Below are positions 58,398 to 64,000 of a stretch of DNA of 64,000 nucleotides, piece by piece; the first letter of the stretch is position 1; each line of letters opens with the position of its first letter. This DNA comes from RDXT01 sp033765305. GTDB lineage: Bacteria; Bacteroidota; Bacteroidia; J057. The stretch lies in the NCBI GenBank assembly GCA_033765305.1, contig JANRID010000076.1, positions 6,672 through 70,671 on the forward strand. The letters are read 5' to 3'. The position numbers and the translations under genes were made by a program. A model generated the notes under the pieces. The model was not told the DNA's origin. It did no database searches and saw only the letters and a list, made by a program, of their open reading frames with translations.

Positions 58398-59666
58398 TCA
58401 GCGCATCAGGTCCTGCCCGATGTCGCGGCGGAAGTATGCGCCCTCGAACTGGATCTGGCCGGCCTGGGCCAGCGCCTGCGATACGGCTTCCGGAATGCTG
58501 CTGCCGTAGGCCGAGCAGGCCAGCACGCGTCCGCCGTCGGTCAGGAGCAGCACATCGTCGAGGCGGGTGCCCGCATGAAAAATCATGGCATCGGGGTCCG
58601 CATGCTCCAGGCCGGTAATGGCCTTGCCTTTGTCGTAGGCACCGGGGTATCCGCCGCTGACCATCATCACCGTAGCGCAGACCCGCGGGTCGATGTCGGG
58701 CTGCACCCCGCCGAGCCGGCCCGACAGCGCGGCTTCGAACAGCTCCACCAGATCCGAGCGCAGGCGCGGCATGACCACTTCCGTTTCGGGATCGCCCATG
58801 CGGACGTTGTATTCGAGCAGGTAGGGCTGTCCGCCGGAGATCATGAAGCCGAAGAAAATGAAGCCTGTATAGTCCAGGCCTTCGGCCTGGATGCCGCGCA
58901 GGGTAGGGCGGATGGCCTGTTCCTCGATCCGGGCCATAAGGTCCGCGTCTGCGAAGGGCACCGGCGATACGGCGCCCATGCCGCCGGTATTGGGGCCGGT
59001 ATCGCCTTCCCCGATCCGCTTGTAGTCTTTGGCAGGCGGCAGCAGCACATAATCCCGGCCGTCGGTGAGGACAAACACGGATACTTCGATGCCTTCGAGG
59101 AAGGACTCGATGACCACCTCCCGCCCGGCAGCGCCGAAGGCGGAGCCGTCTAGCATGCGCAGGGCTTCGGCGGCGGCATCTTCGCGGCTCTGGCAGATCA
59201 CGACGCCTTTGCCGGCGGCGAGGCCGCTGGCCTTCACCACGACGGGCAGGGGGTGGGCTGCGATGTATTCCATGGCTTCCCGGATCTGATGGGTGGAAAA
59301 TGATGCATGCTGCGCAGTCGGAATGCCGTAGCGCTGCATGAAGTCCTTGGCGAACTGCTTGCTGCCTTCGAGCCGGGCGGCGGCGCGGCTGGGACCGATG
59401 ACGGGGATGCCGAGGGCCTGGAGGTAATCGGCGATGCCGTCCACGAGGGGCTGTTCGGGCCCCACGACCACCATGCCGATGGATTCGCGCTGGCAGAAGG
59501 CGCCGATGGCCGGAAAATCGGCCAGGGAGAGCCGGACATTGGTGCCGAGGGCGGCAGTGCCTGCATTGCCGGGGGCGATGAACAGGTGTTCGCAGCGCGG
59601 GGACTGCGCCAGCTTCCAGGCCAGGGCATGCTCGCGCCCGCCGGCGCCGAGGAGGAGGATCTTCAT
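58398..59666 (-). CDS. purD: Phosphoribosylamine-glycine ligase (GAR synthetase)
   Basis: PurD joins glycine to phosphoribosylamine in the second step of purine synthesis. The 422-residue product has the N-domain (MKILLLGAGGREHALAW), the ATP-grasp core (VVKASGLAAGKGVVI; DYKRIGEGDTGPNTGGMGAVSPVPF) and the active-site motif EYNVRMGDPETEVVMPRL. Length and order are normal. A perfect -7 element ends 4 nt before the ATG, implying a leaderless mRNA. It is a single gene divergent from the DUF3857 pair, with no other pur gene nearby. Confidence 0.97.
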   Translation of the reverse strand: MKILLLGAGGREHALAWKLAQSPRCEHLFIAPGNAGTAALGTNVRLSLADFPAIGAFCQRESIGMVVVGPEQPLVDGIADYLQALGIPVIGPSRAAARLEGSKQFAKDFMQRYGIPTAQHASFSTHQIREAMEYIAAHPLPVVVKASGLAAGKGVVICQSREDAAAEALRMLDGSAFGAAGREVVIESFLEGIEVSVFVLTDGRDYVLLPPAKDYKRIGEGDTGPNTGGMGAVSPVPFADADLMARIEEQAIRPTLRGIQAEGLDYTGFIFFGFMISGGQPYLLEYNVRMGDPETEVVMPRLRSDLVELFEAALSGRLGGVQPDIDPRVCATVMMVSGGYPGAYDKGKAITGLEHADPDAMIFHAGTRLDDVLLLTDGGRVLACSAYGSSIPEAVSQALAQAGQIQFEGAYFRRDIGQDLMR

Positions 59667-60072
59667 GCGGCAAAGGTACGCAATGGCTGCAATACCCGCA
59701 GCATATGCCGGAACCCGGGGCCGGAGGCTGCCGGTCGGAGGGCGGAAGCAGCCTCTGCGGCGGGCCGGAGCCGGCGCGGAGGCAGGCTGCGGAACCTCCG
59801 GGCCGGACGGAGCCGCTGGCCCTGGTGCGCCAAGTGCTTGAAAATCAAATTATCTCGATATTTCTTCAATACGGCATATTATTAGATATTTTAAACAGTT
59901 GATTGCGCGAGATCAATGGCAGTCGGCGGCATGAATTTGATCATCCTGATGCTTGCGTGCAGAATTTATTTTGTATCTTGTGTGAAATATAGCGTTGATT
60001 CCAATCATACCGGTACAGGAACCGGAACCTATAACACATCTTCGTATATTCAACCAGTTTTACCTGTTTCCC
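59667..60072. other. Intergenic region between purD and the DUF3857 pair
   Basis: This 406-bp divergent gap is GC-rich near purD and AT-rich at 59835-60065. No gene was recognised. Apart from the purD -7 element, no full consensus promoter was found for the plus-strand pair; TATCTTGT at about 59974 has two mismatches. Confidence 0.4.
59671..59678 (-). promoter_or_regulatory. -7 element TACCTTTG directly before the purD start
   Basis: A perfect TAnnTTTG (59678-59671) is only 4 nt from the ATG at 59666. No TTG at the ideal spacing is seen; TTG triplets occur at shorter distances. Confidence 0.5.
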
Positions 60073-62043
60073 ATGCTGCCCCCTTTCAACCGCATTCGTG
60101 TGGCGATGGCCGTACTCATGGGCCTCATCGCCGCCGCTCCCCTGTCCGCGCAGAAAGAGCCGATCAAATTCGGCAAACTCTCCGAAAGCGACCTGGCATT
60201 TACCCGCTATGACCGCGACACCAGCGCTGCTGCCGTGTACCTCTGCGACTACGGCATCAGCAGCTTCACCGGCTACAACTCGATCCTGCTGAATTTCCAC
60301 CGCCATGTCCGCATCAAGATCCTCAAGCCCGAAGCCCTCGACCTGGCCAACGTGTCGGTGCCGCTGTACTTCCGGGGGCTGACCGAGGAAAAAGTAGCGA
60401 CCTTCAAGGCGATTACGTACAATTTCGAGAACGGCGCCGTCATCGAGACGCCGCTGGAGCGGGAGGGCAAATTCGAGGATGAATACTCCGACAACCTCAA
60501 GCTCTACCGCGTCACGCTGCCGAACGTGAAGGTGGGCTCCATCATCGAGTACCGCTATGACGTGGCATCCGAATTTGTCTTCAACATCCAGACCTGGAAC
60601 TTTCAGCACGATTATCCCACGCTCTACTCCGAATACCGGGCGCAGGTGCCGGACTTCCTGAAATTCAGGTACTTTGTCAACGGAACCACCTACCCCTTCA
60701 GCGTGTCGGAGCAGACGGACATCATCCCTGCGCAGTCCGATTTCGGGGTGCCGGAGGTGCGGGCCCGCTGGGTGATGGAGCATGTGCCGGTGCTGCGCGA
60801 GGAGGCATTTGTGTCGTCGATGGAGAATTACCGCACGCGGGTGGAGTTTGAGGTGCAGAGCCTCAACCTGCCCAACCGCCCTGCGGTGCCCTTTCCGGTC
60901 ACCTGGCCGGCCATCGGCGCGGATCTGATGACCGAGCCCGGATTCGGCAAGGCGCTGGGCAAGGGCGGCTTCCTGCCGGATTCGATGGCGAAGATCCGGG
61001 CGCTGCCGGATGAAAAAGCCCGGATTCACGCCATTTACCGCATGGTCCAGCACCGGATGAAGTGGAACAACGCCCGGCGCTTCATGGCCCGGCAGACGCC
61101 CGAAAAGGCCTGGGAGGCCCGCACGGGCAGCGCAGCGGATATCAACCTGCTGCTGGTGGCGCTGCTGCGGGAAGCAGGCTTCCGCGCCGACCCGGTGCTG
61201 CTCCGCACCCGCGGCGAAGGCCATATTACCCGTCCCAGCACCAGCCTGGTCGATTTTGTGGTGGCAGCCGTCCAGCAGGGCGAGCAGTGGCTGCTGCTCG
61301 ATGCCACGGACCCCGGCCTGCCGCCCGGCCTGCTGCCCGTCCGCGACCTCAACTACGAGGGCTGGCGGGTCAGCGAATCCGGGGTCTTTGCCATAGATCT
61401 GAAGCCCAAAAGCGGCCACAGCGTGCAAAGCCAGTGCTTTGCCTCCATCTCGCCCGACGGGATGATCTCCGGGCAGTTCCAGATCGTCCGGCGCGACTAT
61501 GCCGCGATCAGCTACCGGGCCGAGACGAAGGCCGTTCCCGCCGAGGATCACCTGCGCGAACTGGAGCGGGAAACCGGCGCCGAAATCAGCGCATACCAGG
61601 CCGGGCCGATGGACAGCGCCTCGCGCACGCTCACCGAGTCCTTCGACTTTGCGCTCAGCAGCGCCGACCTGCAGCAGACGGGCGATTTCATCTACTTCAA
61701 TCCCCTGCTCCACACCCGGATGCAGGAAAACCCCTTCACCCAGGACAAACGGCAGTATTCCGTGGAATTTGCCAGCCCCCGCAGCTTCAGCTTCAGCCTG
61801 AGCATGACCATCCCCGAAGGCTACGAGCTGGCCGAGACGCCGAAGGACATCCGATTCCGCCTGCCGGACAATTCCGCCTCCTTCCTCTATGTGACCCAGC
61901 TCAACGGCAACATGCTCTCCGTCAGCACCCAGCTCAAAATTACCTCGGTGCTTTTCAGCCCGGAGCAGTACCTCGACCTGAAGGCGCTCTACGACCAGAT
62001 TATTTCCAAGCACGGCGAACCTATCGTATTCAAAAAAATCTGA
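60073..62043 (+). CDS. DUF3857/transglutaminase-like secreted protein, catalytic Cys missing
   Basis: The 656-residue protein has a signal peptide (ends PLSAQ), an N-terminal DUF3857 domain (about 40-270, LLNFHRHVRIKILKPEALDLANVSVPLYF) and a transglutaminase-like domain (about 290-420). The position of the catalytic cysteine is Ala354 in TGSAADINLLLVALL, so it is probably not an active cysteine enzyme. A C-terminal beta region covers the rest. The ATG at 60073 was chosen because the signal begins there; the frame reaches 59995. It is followed after 2 bp by a related gene with the cysteine intact. Confidence 0.9.
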   Translation: MLPPFNRIRVAMAVLMGLIAAAPLSAQKEPIKFGKLSESDLAFTRYDRDTSAAAVYLCDYGISSFTGYNSILLNFHRHVRIKILKPEALDLANVSVPLYFRGLTEEKVATFKAITYNFENGAVIETPLEREGKFEDEYSDNLKLYRVTLPNVKVGSIIEYRYDVASEFVFNIQTWNFQHDYPTLYSEYRAQVPDFLKFRYFVNGTTYPFSVSEQTDIIPAQSDFGVPEVRARWVMEHVPVLREEAFVSSMENYRTRVEFEVQSLNLPNRPAVPFPVTWPAIGADLMTEPGFGKALGKGGFLPDSMAKIRALPDEKARIHAIYRMVQHRMKWNNARRFMARQTPEKAWEARTGSAADINLLLVALLREAGFRADPVLLRTRGEGHITRPSTSLVDFVVAAVQQGEQWLLLDATDPGLPPGLLPVRDLNYEGWRVSESGVFAIDLKPKSGHSVQSQCFASISPDGMISGQFQIVRRDYAAISYRAETKAVPAEDHLRELERETGAEISAYQAGPMDSASRTLTESFDFALSSADLQQTGDFIYFNPLLHTRMQENPFTQDKRQYSVEFASPRSFSFSLSMTIPEGYELAETPKDIRFRLPDNSASFLYVTQLNGNMLSVSTQLKITSVLFSPEQYLDLKALYDQIISKHGEPIVFKKI

Positions 62044-62045
62044 CC

Positions 62046-63944
62046 ATGCACCTCCGGATCTTCTGCGGAGTTCTGCTGCTCCTGCCTGCGCTCGCTGCGC
62101 AGGCCTACGATGTGAGCCGCATCGCCCCGGAACTGAAAGCCAATGCGCGCGCAGTCGTGCGGAATTATACCCAGGCGCTCGTCATCCGTTCCGCTTCCGA
62201 CGCCACCCTCACGACGCAGCTGGCGGTGACGGTGCTCAGCGCCGAAGGCGAGCCCTATGCGGCCTACCGCCAGTTCTACGATGCCTACCGCGAGCTGAAA
62301 TCCATCTCGGCGCGGGTGTTCGACGGCAGCGGTGCCCTGGTCCGGGAGATCAAAGCCGCCGAGTTCAGCGACCGGGCGCTCATCAGCGAGGGGTCCTTTA
62401 CCGATGCGCGGCTCAAGTCTTTTGTGCCCTCTGCCGCCCGCTATCCGTACACAATCGAGTACAGCGTGGAGCTGCATTACCGCACGCTGCTCAGCATGCC
62501 GGCCTGGAGCCCGGCGGCGGACCGCTATGTATCGGTGGAGCATGCGCGTTTCAGCGTGTCGGCGCCGCCGTCGTTCGGGATCCGGTATCAGGAATCGGGC
62601 GTTCAGCCGGTGCAGACCAGCAGCGACGGGGCCGGCATGCGCTATGTCTGGCAGGTCGATGCGCTGCGGGTAGGTCCGGAGGAGCCTTACAGCCCGCCGG
62701 GCCGGGAGGTGCTGCCGCAGGTGCTGCTGGCGCCGTTGAGCTTCCGGTTTGATGCGTATGAAGGCAGCATGCAGAGCTGGCGGTCCTTTGGCGAATGGAT
62801 CTACGGCCTGAACCAGAACCGGGGCGAGCTGCCGCCGGAGGCGGTGGCCGAAGTGCAGGCCCTCGTGGCCGGGATCAGCGACCCGCTGGAGCGTGCGCGC
62901 AGGGTGTACGCCTACATGCAGGCGCGCACACGCTACGTGAGCATTCAGTTCGGCATCGGCGGCTACCAGCCGGCGCCGGCTGCGGAGGTGCACCGGCTGG
63001 GGTATGGCGACTGCAAGGGGCTGGCCAATTACACCCGCGCCCTCATGGAGGCCGCAGCCGTGCCGGCCGTTTATACCCTTGTCCATGCCGGCGGCGACCC
63101 CGGCGACCGGCGCGAGGTCGATCCGGCATTCCCCGGCAACCATTTCAACCACATCATCCTCTGTCTGCCGCTGCCTGCCGACACCGTGTGGCTCGAATGC
63201 ACCAGCCAGCAGATGCCCTTCGGCTTCCTCGGCGATTTCACCGACAACCGCCATGTGCTGCTCATCACCGGGCAGGGCGGCAAGCTGGTCCGGACGCCTG
63301 CGTACACCCCCGCCGAAAACTACCGGCACAGCTATGCCGAGGTGGCGCTGCGCCCCGACGGCGGCGGCACGGCCAGCATCCGCACCCGCTACGGCGGGCT
63401 GCAGTTCGACGGGCTGCAGGGCCTCCTGCGCCTCGACGGCGACGATCAGCGCAAGGCCATGCTCGAACGTATCCGCATTCCCAGCGCACAGCTGAGCCGT
63501 TACGCGTTCGCCCGGCCCGAATCCGGCGCGCCGGCGGTGGAGGAGCAGATCGGGCTGGAGCTGGCCAAGTATGCCTCGCTCACCGGTTCCCGCATGTTCA
63601 TCACCCTCAACCTCTGGAACCGCATGACGAACCCGCTGCCGAAGCAGCCCGAGCGCAAGCGCGACATCCTGCTGGATTTCTGCTGGCTGGACACCGACAC
63701 GGTGGTGTACCAGCTTCCGCCGGGCTACCGCATCGAAGCGCTGCCGAAGGCGGTGTCGGTGGAGAATGCCTTCGGGGCCTATGCTGCCGAGTACGTTCCG
63801 GGCGAAGGGCAGGTGACCTACATCCGCAGCATGCGCCGCCATGCCGGGCGTTTCCCCGCAGACCAGTATCCGGCCTTCGCAGACCTGTACCAGCAGGCCA
63901 TCGCTGCCGACCGCGCTGCGCTGGTGCTGGTGCGGGAGCCCTGA
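62046..63944 (+). CDS. DUF3857/transglutaminase-like secreted protein, catalytic Cys present
   Basis: The 632-residue protein has a signal peptide (ends LAAQA), a DUF3857 domain (about 35-215) and a transglutaminase-like domain (about 250-400). The catalytic residues appear as Cys323 in GYGDCKGLANYT, His369 in GNHFNHIIL, and an acidic residue in WLECTSQ. A C-terminal beta domain (about 430-632) follows. The family is widespread in Bacteroidota and may crosslink or cleave peptides in the periplasm; no substrate is known. It starts 2 bp after the stop of the upstream gene and is almost certainly co-transcribed and coupled with it. Confidence 0.92.
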   Translation: MHLRIFCGVLLLLPALAAQAYDVSRIAPELKANARAVVRNYTQALVIRSASDATLTTQLAVTVLSAEGEPYAAYRQFYDAYRELKSISARVFDGSGALVREIKAAEFSDRALISEGSFTDARLKSFVPSAARYPYTIEYSVELHYRTLLSMPAWSPAADRYVSVEHARFSVSAPPSFGIRYQESGVQPVQTSSDGAGMRYVWQVDALRVGPEEPYSPPGREVLPQVLLAPLSFRFDAYEGSMQSWRSFGEWIYGLNQNRGELPPEAVAEVQALVAGISDPLERARRVYAYMQARTRYVSIQFGIGGYQPAPAAEVHRLGYGDCKGLANYTRALMEAAAVPAVYTLVHAGGDPGDRREVDPAFPGNHFNHIILCLPLPADTVWLECTSQQMPFGFLGDFTDNRHVLLITGQGGKLVRTPAYTPAENYRHSYAEVALRPDGGGTASIRTRYGGLQFDGLQGLLRLDGDDQRKAMLERIRIPSAQLSRYAFARPESGAPAVEEQIGLELAKYASLTGSRMFITLNLWNRMTNPLPKQPERKRDILLDFCWLDTDTVVYQLPPGYRIEALPKAVSVENAFGAYAAEYVPGEGQVTYIRSMRRHAGRFPADQYPAFADLYQQAIAADRAALVLVREP

Positions 63945-64000
63945 GTAACGCTCAAAAAATACATTCCGCTGTTGACTCGGTCTTTTGCACGAATACTGCG

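Noticed and set aside
63945..64000. Right-edge 56 bp
   Set aside because: Too short to judge; no start, hairpin or consensus promoter was seen before the window ends.

Overview
The window is about 64 kb of GC-rich DNA from a member of the Bacteroidota, most likely a high-GC saprospirian or chitinophagal lineage. The sequence shows two SusC/SusD outer-membrane uptake pairs, a type IX secretion (T9SS) peptidase of the PorU2 type beside a PorV/PorQ-like barrel, T9SS sorting tails, and many lipoproteins. Shine-Dalgarno sequences are nearly absent, and many genes are preceded by the Bacteroidota housekeeping promoter (TTG, 18-23 bp, TAnnTTTG). No rRNA, tRNA, CRISPR array, insertion sequence or phage gene was seen. 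This looks like ordinary chromosome rather than an island.

Layout. 1-1566 (minus): an M43-like secreted metalloprotease cut by the window edge. 1567-2308: a non-coding region with a promoter, two terminator-like hairpins on the minus strand (an sRNA or attenuated-leader candidate), and a strong palindrome before a GroES-like gene. 2309-6703 (plus): GroES-like protein, lipoprotein peptidyl-prolyl isomerase, recA, a large proline-rich lipoprotein. 6785-10447 (minus): a 1220-residue lipoprotein joining cytochrome c, PA14, sugar-dehydrogenase-like propeller and DUF1080 domains. 10566-17909: YebC regulator, dprA (plus), then a minus-strand series of lipoprotein, dehydrogenase, ribA, FkbM methyltransferase, purB and lipoprotein. 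18114-22648: a coiled-coil/repeat protein, glutathione peroxidase, a PLD nuclease, thioredoxin and accD.

23125-33277 holds two consecutive SusC-SusD operons, each closed by a hairpin terminator and separated by 0.8 kb of non-coding sequence; eno follows. 34924-39818 is a probable co-directional cluster: kelch/IPT lipoprotein, outer-membrane barrel, WD40 protein, ECF sigma factor and its anti-sigma factor. rsmE and a POT peptide transporter lie on the minus strand. 42423-49390 carries an ACP-phosphodiesterase-like gene and the PorV-like/PorU2-like T9SS pair. 49513-55131 is a tight plus-strand run: glycosyltransferase, DUF547, a T9SS cargo protein, a lipoprotein, a GH30-like glycosidase and kptA. 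The rest is a small barrel (minus), a second T9SS-type secreted protein, a DUF1287 protein, purD (minus) and a tandem pair of DUF3857/transglutaminase-like proteins, the first lacking its catalytic cysteine.

Functionally the window mixes housekeeping genes (recA, dprA, purB, purD, eno, accD, ribA, trxA, rsmE) with cell-surface nutrient capture and secretion. I found no clear defence or biosynthetic system. The most unusual signals are the promoter-terminator unit upstream of the metalloprotease, the four-domain lipoprotein, two promoters that predict leaderless mRNAs (yebC, purD), the repeat protein at 18114, and the paired DUF3857 proteins.
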